From positions 1 through 20,232 of IMG/VR virus record IMGVR_UViG_3300037245_000547: a stretch of 20,232 bases of DNA; one strand, given 5' to 3'. The notes beneath the pieces were generated by a model, which was given only the letters and a program-made list of their open reading frames with translations, was not told where the DNA came from and ran no database searches. Source of the stretch: a virus. The position numbers were made by a program, and so were the translations under genes. Of the stretch, positions 7,857 to 15,086 are shown in pieces (position 1 is the first letter of the stretch; the number at the start of each line of letters is the position of its first letter).

Positions 7857-9038
7857 ATGCTAAAACTAAACCTCGGATCGGGGAAACTAAAACTAAAAGG
7901 CTTTGAGAACATCGACAAGATGTACGGAACCAGTGTGTTTCCGCTGGATTACGATTCTGGCGAAGTGGACGAAATATACGCCTCTCATATCCTCGAACAT
8001 TTCAGCAAGCATGAAACCGCAAGGGTGCTTCGTGATTGGGTAGACAAACTACGTCCGGGTGGAGTGCTTAAAATAGCTGTACCGGACTTTGATAAAATAG
8101 CGTTGGCTTATGTTAATCAGGAAAAGCAAGAGCATTCGCCAAACGATCTAATTATGGGCGGTCAGACAGACGAAAACGACTTCCATAAGGCTATATTCAA
8201 CAAGACCATACTAACAAAACTATTAGAGCAAGCTGGTCTGTCCGACATTCGCGCGTGGGAATCACAAGTTCAGGATTGTGCATCCATGCCGATAAGCTTG
8301 AACCTTGAAGGCACAAAACCCGGCGGGTCTGAAATCAAGATACAGGCCGTTATGACATTACCGCGATTAGGATTTACAGCCAATATGTTCGCCGCAGCAA
8401 AAGTATTCCCTAAGCTTGGAATCGGCTTTGATACTGCATCGGGTGTATTCTGGGGACAAAAGCTTTCCAGGTTGATTGATAAGCACCTAAACGATGGAAC
8501 CGAGTTCATTATAACGCTCGATTATGACACAGCTTTCAGGGAAGAACACGTAATTCGTCTCTTGCAATTGATGGCAGAGAATCCAGAGGTTGACGCTATT
8601 GTTCCTGTCCAGACAAAAAGGGAAAACGAAACTCCTATGTTTGCCATAGTTAATGACGATGGTAGCGGTAAGAATGTCGCTCTTACTGAGTTTGAGCCGG
8701 AACTTGTACCGATAATGAATGGGCATTTTGGACTTACTATATTCCGCGTGTCTGCATTCTCTGGACTTGAAAAGCCGTGGTTCTTACCTCATCCAAACGA
8801 GGATGGCGACTGGAACGAAGGCCGGATAGACGAAGACATTCACTTCTGGCATAACTGGTGGAAGTGCAAGCGACGAACATGCCTCGCCACAACAGTCATG
8901 CTTGGTCACTTGCAAATGATGTGTACGTTCCCAGGCCCGGCAAGGACAGGATTTAAGCCAGTGCATTATTACATGAATCAATTAGACAGTGGCCAATGGC
9001 CAGAACATTGCCTGCCCAAAGTGGAGTTATTGAAATGA
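7857..9038 (+). CDS. Methyltransferase-like / glycosyltransferase-like fusion protein
   Basis: Two predicted enzyme domains in one 393-residue chain. Residues 1-145 resemble class I SAM-dependent methyltransferases of the type found with sugar-modifying enzymes: the SAM loop LNLGSGK at 4-10, EIYASHILEHF at 39-49, then KLRPGGVLKIAVPDFD at 64-79. Residues about 160-393 look like a GT-A glycosyltransferase: FIITLDYDTAF with a DxD-type motif at 222-224, MNGHFGLTIFR near 287-297, an acidic RIDEDIHFW at 323-331, and His351 in LGHLQ as a possible metal ligand. No signal peptide or membrane span is seen, so it acts in the cytoplasm. It sits between the capsid and head-tail joining genes. Substrate is unknown: a virion protein or surface glycan is more likely than DNA given the context (inference). 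AAGGA precedes the start by 9 bases. Confidence 0.75.
   Translation: MLKLNLGSGKLKLKGFENIDKMYGTSVFPLDYDSGEVDEIYASHILEHFSKHETARVLRDWVDKLRPGGVLKIAVPDFDKIALAYVNQEKQEHSPNDLIMGGQTDENDFHKAIFNKTILTKLLEQAGLSDIRAWESQVQDCASMPISLNLEGTKPGGSEIKIQAVMTLPRLGFTANMFAAAKVFPKLGIGFDTASGVFWGQKLSRLIDKHLNDGTEFIITLDYDTAFREEHVIRLLQLMAENPEVDAIVPVQTKRENETPMFAIVNDDGSGKNVALTEFEPELVPIMNGHFGLTIFRVSAFSGLEKPWFLPHPNEDGDWNEGRIDEDIHFWHNWWKCKRRTCLATTVMLGHLQMMCTFPGPARTGFKPVHYYMNQLDSGQWPEHCLPKVELLK
9023..9026 (+). promoter_or_regulatory. Ribosome binding site selecting the start at 9035
   Basis: GGAG lies 8 bases before the ATG at 9035. A longer reading from 8996 would overlap the previous gene by 43 bases and has no comparable site. 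Confidence 0.5.
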
Positions 9039-9190
9039 AAATAGAACTATTAAAGGCTTACGGGATGTCGGGAAAGGGCGAAATCCTTAACCCGTCCCCG
9101 GTCATTGCAGACATGTTAATTAAACGTAAAGTAGCCAAAGCTGTAATCGTAAAGAAAAAGAGGGCTAAAAAATGCTCGAATACCAAATAA
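9035..9190 (+). CDS. Small basic phage protein of the head-tail region
   Basis: A 51-residue protein starting MKIELLKAYG, with GKGEILNPSPVIADMLIKRKVA and a Lys/Arg-rich end (VKKKRAKK). The pattern of a short beta-rich start, a central Gly-x-Gly-Glu turn and a conserved 'A-x-x-L-I-K-R-x-V-A' helix is familiar in short phage proteins encoded just before head-tail connector genes, whose function is unknown. The start at 9035 overlaps the previous stop (ATGA), and the end overlaps the next gene by 19 bases, so all three are probably translationally coupled. The basic tail could bind nucleic acid or the acidic face of a connector. Confidence 0.65.
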   Translation: MKIELLKAYGMSGKGEILNPSPVIADMLIKRKVAKAVIVKKKRAKKCSNTK

Positions 9191-9741
9191 CAACACCGCC
9201 AGCAGTAGAACCATTGACACTGGACGAAGCAAAGCTGAATCTCCGTGTTGATTGCGATGCTGACAATGCCCTAATTACGGCTTTGATTATCGCTGCCCGC
9301 AGATGGTGCGAGCAATACGAGAATCGGGCGTATATTACGCAGACGATCACAGCAAAGACATTCTGGCTGCCGAGTGAGATTGTATTGCCGTTGCCTTTAT
9401 TGCAGTCAGTGACTTCGATTACTTATGTTGACTTGGCTGGTGACGAGCAGACCTTATCGTCTGATCTGTACGATGTTGACACTTATCGCGAGCCGGGACG
9501 GATAACGAAGGCTTATAATGCAACATACCCATCTGCAAGAGGCGATATTAACGGCGTAACGATAGTATATAAAGCAGGTTACGGCGATGCCGCTGCCGAT
9601 GTACCGGCAGAGACGAAACAGGCTATGCAGTTGTTTATAGCTCACCTGTACGAGAACCGTGTGGCCGTTACTGAGATAAACATGAATACCTTACCGCTTG
9701 GAGTTAAGGCATTGCTGAATAAAAGGGTTAAAACAGTATGA
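9172..9741 (+). CDS. Head-tail connector protein, gp6/phiE125 gp8-like
   Basis: An adaptor expected to form the ring beneath the portal. The 189-residue sequence has the usual layout: PPAVEPLTLDEAKLNLRVD near 8-27, then a helical DNALITALIIAARRWCEQY and ENRAYITQT. A central beta region (LPLPLLQSVTSITYVD) follows, then YKAGYGDAAADVPAETKQAMQ and the ending LIAHLYENR-type helix. These are hallmarks of the phage gp6-like / phiE125 gp8 group. GAGGG lies 7 bases before the ATG. It overlaps the following adaptor gene by ATGA at 9738-9741. Confidence 0.88.
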   Translation: MLEYQITTPPAVEPLTLDEAKLNLRVDCDADNALITALIIAARRWCEQYENRAYITQTITAKTFWLPSEIVLPLPLLQSVTSITYVDLAGDEQTLSSDLYDVDTYREPGRITKAYNATYPSARGDINGVTIVYKAGYGDAAADVPAETKQAMQLFIAHLYENRVAVTEINMNTLPLGVKALLNKRVKTV

Positions 9742-10079
9742 AGATAGGAGATTACAACCGAAGAGTAGAAGTGCAGACGAATACACCGCAACCAAAGGAC
9801 AGCATGGGCGGCGTTACTTATTCGTGGGCTACTACTTCGATTGTTTGGGCGAAAGTCATCAACCTTACAGGCGGTAAGCTTGAAGCGGCCCGACAGATCG
9901 ACATTAAGGCAACTGTTGAGATACAGACCCGCTTTTGCGGTACAGGCGGCGTATCAGGCATTACTATTGCTAATCAGTTGGTATACAACGGCAGAACCCT
10001 TGAAATAGTCCATGTGAATGACGTATTTGAGCAACATACGGAATTACGGCTTACATGTAAGGAGCAGATCGATGGCTGA
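9738..10079 (+). CDS. Head-tail adaptor (head closure) protein, SPP1 gp16-like
   Basis: A 113-residue beta-barrel type protein that closes the head after packaging and receives the tail. Family pattern: IGDYNRRVEVQ at 3-13, the D-x-x-G-G-V turn (DSMGGVTYSW), VWAKVINLTGGKLEAARQ, and the ending VYNGRTLEIVHVNDVFEQHTELRL in two pieces. Length is normal for the family. It is linked by ATGA overlap to the connector upstream and overlaps the following gene by 8 bases, consistent with stoichiometric expression of the neck proteins. Confidence 0.88.
   Translation: MKIGDYNRRVEVQTNTPQPKDSMGGVTYSWATTSIVWAKVINLTGGKLEAARQIDIKATVEIQTRFCGTGGVSGITIANQLVYNGRTLEIVHVNDVFEQHTELRLTCKEQIDG
10058..10064 (+). promoter_or_regulatory. 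Strong ribosome binding site selecting the start at 10072
   Basis: TAAGGAG lies 7 bases before ATG 10072, the best Shine-Dalgarno match seen in this part. It rules out the longer reading from 10018, whose extra residues have no family resemblance. Confidence 0.7.
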
Positions 10080-10596
10080 TGGTATACATATAACAACTAA
10101 AGGATTTGAGATTTTCGACGCCCAATTGCAAGCACTTGAAACAAAGGTCGCTAGAGGTATAATCAGAAAAGCTGTCAGAGGTGGTGCTAAGCATACGCTG
10201 AAACAAGTTAAGTCCAATGCTCAATCAATGGTTGGCGGCAATATGGGAAGCTTGTTAGCAAAGTACGCTAAAATAATAGTCTTTGGACATCAGCGACGTG
10301 GTAGTTATGGCGTGCAGATAGGCATGAAACCAAGAGTACCAGAGTTCGATTCATGGCGGCAAGGCTCTGCTACTTCGGTTGATTTTTCTAAGGGCGGGAA
10401 AATAGGAAAAACAACTGGCAAGAGCTATATTCCTGCTGCATTAGAATATGGGCATGGAAACGCAAGGCCAATACCATTCATTCGCAGTGCGTGGGATGCT
10501 ACTAAAGGCAGAGATGTCAAGACTATGGGCGACATATTAAGACGTGAAATAACAAAGGCAGTGAATACAAGAGGCGTAAACTTAAGTGGAATATAA
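10072..10596 (+). CDS. HK97 gp10-like neck/tail-completion protein
   Basis: A 174-residue protein of the HK97 gp10 group, which joins the head-tail interface. It begins MADGIHITTKGFEIFDAQLQ, followed by a helix with KVARGIIRKAVRGGAKHTL near 22-40, as in gp10-like proteins. Near the end are the characteristic AALEYGHGNARPIPFIRSAWDA elements (GHG, then P-x-PFIR) and a terminal helix. The middle has a basic, Gly-rich part (GGKIGKTTGK). It follows the head-closure gene with an 8-base overlap. In many phages the tail terminator gene comes next; here a 2.8 kb accessory block separates them. Confidence 0.82.
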   Translation: MADGIHITTKGFEIFDAQLQALETKVARGIIRKAVRGGAKHTLKQVKSNAQSMVGGNMGSLLAKYAKIIVFGHQRRGSYGVQIGMKPRVPEFDSWRQGSATSVDFSKGGKIGKTTGKSYIPAALEYGHGNARPIPFIRSAWDATKGRDVKTMGDILRREITKAVNTRGVNLSGI

Positions 10597-10648
10597 ACAA
10601 TTTAAAACTGGAATTGAACGCGAAGCCCGCAAGCAGCACGGGGCGTAA
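10586..10648 (+). CDS. Possible 20-residue mini-ORF
   Basis: A GTG-started frame overlapping the end of the gp10-like gene encodes a charged peptide (EYKQFKTGIEREARKQHGA after the start). It fills the gap before the next gene, but has no clear ribosome site. It may be a remnant, a coupling peptide or chance. Confidence 0.2.
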   Translation: MEYKQFKTGIEREARKQHGA

Positions 10649-10659
10649 AGGGAGAGAAA

Positions 10660-10893
10660 ATGGCAGAAAAGACAAGAGATATATGGTTAAAACTAACATT
10701 GGGATTCTTATTTGCTTTAAGTATGGCTATTGCGACAATGGGAGCGAATGCTATTGACCGGAAAGCCGACAAAGAAGCACTTAACAAGCATGAGATTTAC
10801 CAAGACAAGCAATTTAGCGACATGAAAGAGTACCAGAGAGAACAATTTGATAGCTTTGAGAAGTATATAAAAGCAGTTACATTTACTAAATAG
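10660..10893 (+). CDS. Small membrane protein with a helical charged tail
   Basis: A 77-residue protein with one hydrophobic segment (about 9-29, WLKLTLGFLFALSMAIATMG) followed by a charged, probably helical tail (DRKADKEALNKHE, then KEYQREQFDSFEKYIK). The basic N terminus (EKTRD) suggests N-in topology with the tail outside. A strong AAAGGGAGA precedes the ATG. Its location between neck genes and the beta-helix gene does not match a lysis cassette, and it lacks the second span of usual holins. It resembles small tail-region membrane proteins of other phages in shape only; function unknown. A superinfection or anchoring role would be speculation. Confidence 0.6.
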   Translation: MAEKTRDIWLKLTLGFLFALSMAIATMGANAIDRKADKEALNKHEIYQDKQFSDMKEYQREQFDSFEKYIKAVTFTK

Positions 10894-10902
10894 GTTTAAA
10901 CC

Positions 10903-10950
10903 ATGATAAATTCAATAATAGACGCCAGAATAACGACAGTGGAGCTTTAA
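10903..10950 (+). CDS. Possible 15-residue leader mini-ORF
   Basis: An ATG-started frame (MINSIIDARITTVEL) ends one base before the start of the beta-helix gene, and its last codons contain the GGAG that serves that gene. The peptide resembles the beginning of some phage tail proteins. It may be a translational coupler or a truncated remnant. Evidence is only the reading frame and its position. Confidence 0.2.
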   Translation: MINSIIDARITTVEL

Positions 10951-10951
10951 A

Positions 10952-12568
10952 ATGGCAGACCAAACTTTCTATATTGACCCAACTATAGGCAATGATGGGA
11001 CGGGCACAGAAGGCAATCCGTCCTTGCCGTATAAGACAATCAGTGCGGCGATAGATGATGTTAGTGCTACGGGGGCGGATGTTGCCACAATACGCTTAGT
11101 GGATGGTACTTATGATAAGATTACGCAGGTGTATTCAGGCGATTGGAGGCTACAGTTTGACTCCGGTGAGGCAGGTACAAATATTGTTATTCGGCCAGAC
11201 ACAGCAGAAGTCATAACATTAGATTTTGATGTCGAGTCAACTTCTGCTTATGCCGTAAATTATGCAGGTACAAGCGATGGGATTCATGTCACTTTCAACG
11301 ACCTAATAATGGTGTGTGATGCAAGGGATCAAGGGTTTGCTTTGGACGCAGATTCTATTGGGTCATCGTTGACTTTGAATAATATAAGCATTGCTAATAC
11401 CGCATCTGGAGTAGTTATTTCCGTAGCCTTGGGGACTGGGCCTTTCCAGAAACTAGAAATAAACGACTGCGATTTGGCTTGCGATGGAGCAGGTCAGAAT
11501 GTAATCTTTTCCCAGAATGATATAACGGACGGTATTTATATCACCAATTCTACACTTCGCCATTTTGCAACAGATATAAACTCCAATGCTATCTCAGCTT
11601 CAGAAACGGCCACCGTTACTAATTTGTCGATTATAGACAGTACGATCCAAGGTGGCCGGAGAGGTCTTATATCTCAGCGATGGGCGAAAAACATATTACT
11701 GGATAATGTAGATTTCACATCTACGCAGATAACAGTGGGGGATGATGCTGGCCCTTCACTTGTCTGTGGGTATGAGTGGGATCAAAATGCAGACTGGGCT
11801 ACAGGCCAAGCATATAGTATTGGCGATCTTAAACAAAGCGTAGGCACTTTATGGGAATGCCATCAAGCAGTAGGGTCGTCGGCAGCTACAGAAGAACCGG
11901 GTGTTGGGGCAACATATAAGCAGTTTTGGGCGTTATATACAGGCATAAATTTAGTCGCCAGAAATTGCAGTTTTACTATTGATGACGTAGGCGCGGCTCA
12001 TGCTTGCGGTATTTTCTATGGCGTAAACGCTGTATTGATAGGTTGTACTGCGTCTGGCGGGGACAGTCAGTTTGTAGTTAAAGGCGAGAATGCAGTTATA
12101 TGTTACTGTTCTGCAACAGGTGCAAATCCATGTAGCGTAAAAGGAGCAGACAGTTCTAGAGTTTTCAATAACTACTTTAGAGCTACATCAGGCTTCGCTT
12201 TAGGCGTAAACGATCAAGACGGATTCTACCCAGTTAAGCAAAGGATATTTAACAACATACTGATAGGCACAGGTGGAGGTATACCTTTTACTAACAACAA
12301 CAACCCGACGCCCGACCTATTTGCTGATAATAATATCTTTTGGAATGAGACAGGTACGCAGTTGGCGGCATTAGGATTCGCTGGCAATCAAACATCAATT
12401 GCCGAGATACAGGCTTATTACGAAGACTATGTATTCCCGACAAATGAAGCGAATGGCTTAGAACAAGACCCTGGCAGTGCAACTGGAATCTTAATTGATG
12501 ACGAATGGTACGGCATTCCTGGTACTGGTGGTGGCGTAAGTAAATCAAGAATATTCGGAGCAATGTAA
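10952..12568 (+). CDS. Right-handed beta-helix protein with inserted CBM5/12-like module
   Basis: A 538-residue predicted virion-surface protein. The opening TFYIDPTIGNDGTGTEGNP, then PYKTISAAID, is the typical cap of pectate-lyase-like parallel beta-helices. Repeating short strands with NN, D and G turns follow (LTLNNISIAN, KLEINDCDLAC, IYITNSTLRH, NLSIIDSTIQGG, NILLDNVDF, RIFNNILIG). At about 281-328 an insertion has the aromatic pattern of carbohydrate-binding modules of the chitin-binding 5/12 type: DWATGQAYSIGDLKQ, GTLWECHQA, then YKQFWAL. The likely job is binding, and perhaps cutting, a host surface polysaccharide. No catalytic residues can be assigned. No signal peptide is seen. Its site between neck and tail-terminator genes is unusual for a tail spike, so a neck whisker or head fibre is also possible. 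Confidence 0.75.
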   Translation: MADQTFYIDPTIGNDGTGTEGNPSLPYKTISAAIDDVSATGADVATIRLVDGTYDKITQVYSGDWRLQFDSGEAGTNIVIRPDTAEVITLDFDVESTSAYAVNYAGTSDGIHVTFNDLIMVCDARDQGFALDADSIGSSLTLNNISIANTASGVVISVALGTGPFQKLEINDCDLACDGAGQNVIFSQNDITDGIYITNSTLRHFATDINSNAISASETATVTNLSIIDSTIQGGRRGLISQRWAKNILLDNVDFTSTQITVGDDAGPSLVCGYEWDQNADWATGQAYSIGDLKQSVGTLWECHQAVGSSAATEEPGVGATYKQFWALYTGINLVARNCSFTIDDVGAAHACGIFYGVNAVLIGCTASGGDSQFVVKGENAVICYCSATGANPCSVKGADSSRVFNNYFRATSGFALGVNDQDGFYPVKQRIFNNILIGTGGGIPFTNNNNPTPDLFADNNIFWNETGTQLAALGFAGNQTSIAEIQAYYEDYVFPTNEANGLEQDPGSATGILIDDEWYGIPGTGGGVSKSRIFGAM

Positions 12569-12569
12569 A

Positions 12570-13382
12570 ATGCGAGAACTATTACAATCAAGTACAGATA
12601 AAGTCATCAACTTCTATATGGTCGATTCAACTGACCATATAACAGAGGAGACGGGTCTTACTGTAGCCGTAGCCTTAAGCAAGAATGGAGCGGCCTTTGG
12701 TGCGGCGGCAGGTGCGGTCGCAGAGGTCGGCAATGGGATATATAAGCTTACTCCGACAGACGTAGACACTGGGACGCTTGGGCCTTTAGTGGCAAGAGCA
12801 ACAGCTGCCGGAGCAGACAATAATGTTGTCGAAACTAACATTGTAGCTAACGACCCTTATACAGCAGACGGGGCATCGCTCAATAAAACCCCTATGATTG
12901 TAAAGCAGGGACAAACAGACGTAACGACTTATTTTAAGCTGATAAATGCGACGACCGGACTACCAGAAGTAGGGTTAGTTGCTGCTGACATTGCCCTTGA
13001 ATACATCAGGGATAGGGACTTATCTATACCTATAATTGCAGGCGACATATCCCGGGCACAAGATCATGAAGACGGCGGTATCGTCGGCTTCAGCAATGGA
13101 ATCTACCGTGTCGACTGGCCTGACGCAGCGTTTGCATCCGGCGTAGATAAAGTGCAACTTATGGTTATAGGCGATGATATTGATATTGCTATTATGGAGG
13201 CCGAACTAGAGATAATTAGTGACAGCCTCTTCCCGGACGAAGTATTTGACCCGGCAGCCGGAACTATCCGTTACAACAAAAAGGGAACTGTAACCCAGTT
13301 AAGCAAGAAAGACCTGAAAGACCCGGCAGGCGATCCGGTAAATTCGACCGAGGACATCATTGCGGAGGCAACCGAGCAATGA
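12570..13382 (+). CDS. Duplicated beta-sandwich structural protein
   Basis: A 270-residue protein made of two related units. Unit one (about 5-95) has VGNGIYKLTPTDVDTGTLGPL and ends NIVANDPY. Unit two (about 105-215) has FSNGIYRVDWPDAAFASGVD and ends with a similar strand. The 'GNGIY ... D' pattern is familiar in phage appendage and baseplate-associated proteins with Ig-like folds. The C-terminal tail (220-270) is charged and contains RYNKKGTVTQLSKKDLKDPAG. GGAG lies 9 bases before the start, and its stop overlaps the next gene (ATGA). It probably accompanies the beta-helix protein as a linker or fibre component (inference from adjacency). Confidence 0.6.
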   Translation: MRELLQSSTDKVINFYMVDSTDHITEETGLTVAVALSKNGAAFGAAAGAVAEVGNGIYKLTPTDVDTGTLGPLVARATAAGADNNVVETNIVANDPYTADGASLNKTPMIVKQGQTDVTTYFKLINATTGLPEVGLVAADIALEYIRDRDLSIPIIAGDISRAQDHEDGGIVGFSNGIYRVDWPDAAFASGVDKVQLMVIGDDIDIAIMEAELEIISDSLFPDEVFDPAAGTIRYNKKGTVTQLSKKDLKDPAGDPVNSTEDIIAEATEQ

Positions 13383-14194
13383 GCATAACAGCCTCAAATG
13401 TTGGACAGAATAACGGTGTGGTAATGCCCACGGCTGGACAAGCCAAAGATGGCATTGAGTTCGGTTGGCCTGACACGCGAACCGGAACGGGGCTATGTAC
13501 CGCTCCTGCCGCTCCTATTATCACGGGCGTAGTGGACAACGGCGATCAGGACAGCGTAACGGTATCGGTAACGACAACGCCAATAACGAATACAGTCCAG
13601 TTATATTACAGACAAAAGGACGAATCGGCATGGACTACGGGATTAACTAGGTCGGGTTCGGGCGATATTGTCCAGACCGGGCTTGCCGATGGTGTTTGGT
13701 ACGAGATGTATTGTACCGCACAGGACACAAACGAATCAGCACCGTCTAATCTGGTAACGGTTTACCTTGCATCTTTGGCTGGTACAGGAACGCTTAAGCA
13801 GGCGATATACGCCATACTAGTAGGCGATAGCACACTAGAAGCTTTAGTTGGTGACAGAATAACGCCGGGCGGCGATCCTGTTGAAGGCCAAACGTCCGTA
13901 ACGTACCACGCTATAAGCATGGATGCCGACAAGCATACGATGGACGGGCCTGACACGCTCGCCACAAGGCGGATGCAGGTCAATTCCTATGGATTGTCCG
14001 AGTTGTCCGCCGTAAGCGTCTCAACGGCGGTACGCAAGGCACTGGATGGATTCAGCGGGACAGTCAATGGCGTACCAATATCTTACGTTTCTTTGAGAGA
14101 CGAAGGCGATCTGGACGAATTTCAGCCAGGCAACAAACCAATAAGCCGACACGGGATTCGGCAAGATTACGAAATAACTTATACAAGACAGTAA
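13379..14194 (+). CDS. Tail terminator (DUF3168-like) with N-terminal FN3 domain
   Basis: Residues about 139-270 match the tail-completion family DUF3168 (SPP1 gp17-like, comparable to lambda gpU): LKQAIYAILVGDSTLEALVGDRI in two parts, VTYHAIS, RRMQVNSYGLSE, AVRKALDGFSG and the closing QDYEITY. This domain ends tail-tube growth and joins tail to head. It is preceded by a low-complexity start and a fibronectin type III-like domain (about 44-131) with APAAPIITGVVDNG, QLYYRQKDESAWTTG, LADGVWYEMYCTAQD and SAPSNLVTVY. DUF3168 proteins are usually near 130 residues, so this is a fusion roughly twice that length. The FN3 part would project at the head-tail junction. The ATGA overlap couples it to the preceding gene. 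Confidence 0.82.
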   Translation: MSITASNVGQNNGVVMPTAGQAKDGIEFGWPDTRTGTGLCTAPAAPIITGVVDNGDQDSVTVSVTTTPITNTVQLYYRQKDESAWTTGLTRSGSGDIVQTGLADGVWYEMYCTAQDTNESAPSNLVTVYLASLAGTGTLKQAIYAILVGDSTLEALVGDRITPGGDPVEGQTSVTYHAISMDADKHTMDGPDTLATRRMQVNSYGLSELSAVSVSTAVRKALDGFSGTVNGVPISYVSLRDEGDLDEFQPGNKPISRHGIRQDYEITYTRQ

Positions 14195-14214
14195 CTTTTT
14201 GAAAGGGTATTATC

Positions 14215-14685
14215 ATGGCAGGAATAGGCAGTTTTGGGATTAAAATAAATGGAACTGAGAACTTTAACACGGCGGCTAATTCAAGTGCGACGGCAACGTC
14301 AGAATTAGTCTCTCATATCGGCGAGGTGACGGGTATTACTATGCCCGAAGTGGTTGTTGGCGAAATCGACGTGTCTTCGTTCGATTCAGCAAGCAACTTC
14401 ATGGAATATGTCAGCGGCCAGAAAGAACCGGGGACTATTGATCTCACTTTGAATTACGACGCAGATCAGCTTGCTTTGGCTATCGCGGCTATTGGTGATA
14501 CAAACGAGATATGGCAACTCAGCTTCCCCGACGATTCGATTTACAAGAGCGTAGGTTTCTTGAGCAAGGCAGTTGGTGGCGATGCAGCCCCTAACAGCAA
14601 AATCGCCGGAGTCGCTGCGATTAAACTAAGCGGCATACCAACTGCATCAACCAGTTTCGTAGCACCGGCAGCACCGGCGGTATAA
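14215..14685 (+). CDS. Major tail tube protein
   Basis: A 156-residue protein that polymerises into the tail tube. The first part, GSFGIKINGTENFN, then a helix-poor beta-rich core with EVTGITMPEVVVGEIDVSSF, YVSGQKEPGTIDLTLNYD near 62-79 and WQLSFPDDSIYKSVGFLS, follows the siphoviral tube pattern. The end IAAIKLSGIP-like strand and an Ala/Pro tail (STSFVAPAAPAV) are also usual. GAAAGGG lies about 7 bases upstream of the ATG. It lies between the terminator and the chaperone genes, the expected place, and no tail-sheath gene is next to it. Confidence 0.85.
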   Translation: MAGIGSFGIKINGTENFNTAANSSATATSELVSHIGEVTGITMPEVVVGEIDVSSFDSASNFMEYVSGQKEPGTIDLTLNYDADQLALAIAAIGDTNEIWQLSFPDDSIYKSVGFLSKAVGGDAAPNSKIAGVAAIKLSGIPTASTSFVAPAAPAV

Positions 14686-14711
14686 TTAAAATCTTATTAA
14701 GGAGATAAAGA

Positions 14712-15086
14712 ATGTTATTGACTAGACAAGAAATCATTGATTGCAATGATATTAAAACAGAAGTGGTCAAAGTCCCTGAGTGGGGCGGCGAAGTAACAGT
14801 TAAGGGTTTGACGTTGGCCGAAAAGGACGTATGGACAGATTCGATAATAGAAGACGGCAAAGCCAGCATGACGGGTGCTACAGCGAAGCTTTGTGCTTTG
14901 TGTATGCGTGATGAATCCGGCAAGCTATTGTTTACCGACGATGACATACCGGCATTGCAGGCTAAATCAGCAGCAGCATTGGATAGGGTTTTTCAGGTTG
15001 CTCAAAGACTTTCTGGTATTGGCCAGGAGGACATCGAGGAAACAGTAAAAAACTCAGGAAAGACCACGACAAGCGATTCAGACTAA
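14712..15086 (+). CDS. Tail assembly chaperone, short (gpG-like) form
   Basis: A 124-residue acidic protein read in frame 0: TRQEIIDCNDIKTEVVKVPEWGG, continuing to VTVKGLTLAEKDVWTDS, LCALCMRDESGKLLFTDDDIPAL and AALDRVFQVAQRLSGI (given here in fragments). This is the typical layout of siphoviral chaperones that hold the tape measure protein soluble during tail assembly. Codons 112-114 (GTA AAA AAC) carry the slippery site at which a share of ribosomes shift to make the long form. The short form terminates at TAA 15084-15086, inside the loop of the downstream hairpin. AAGGAG lies upstream of the ATG. Confidence 0.88.
   Translation: MLLTRQEIIDCNDIKTEVVKVPEWGGEVTVKGLTLAEKDVWTDSIIEDGKASMTGATAKLCALCMRDESGKLLFTDDDIPALQAKSAAALDRVFQVAQRLSGIGQEDIEETVKNSGKTTTSDSD

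Noticed and set aside
10018-10071. Longer gp10-like protein from ATG 10018
   Set aside because: The extra part overlaps the head-closure gene by 62 bases, while TAAGGAG sits at ideal distance from ATG 10072.
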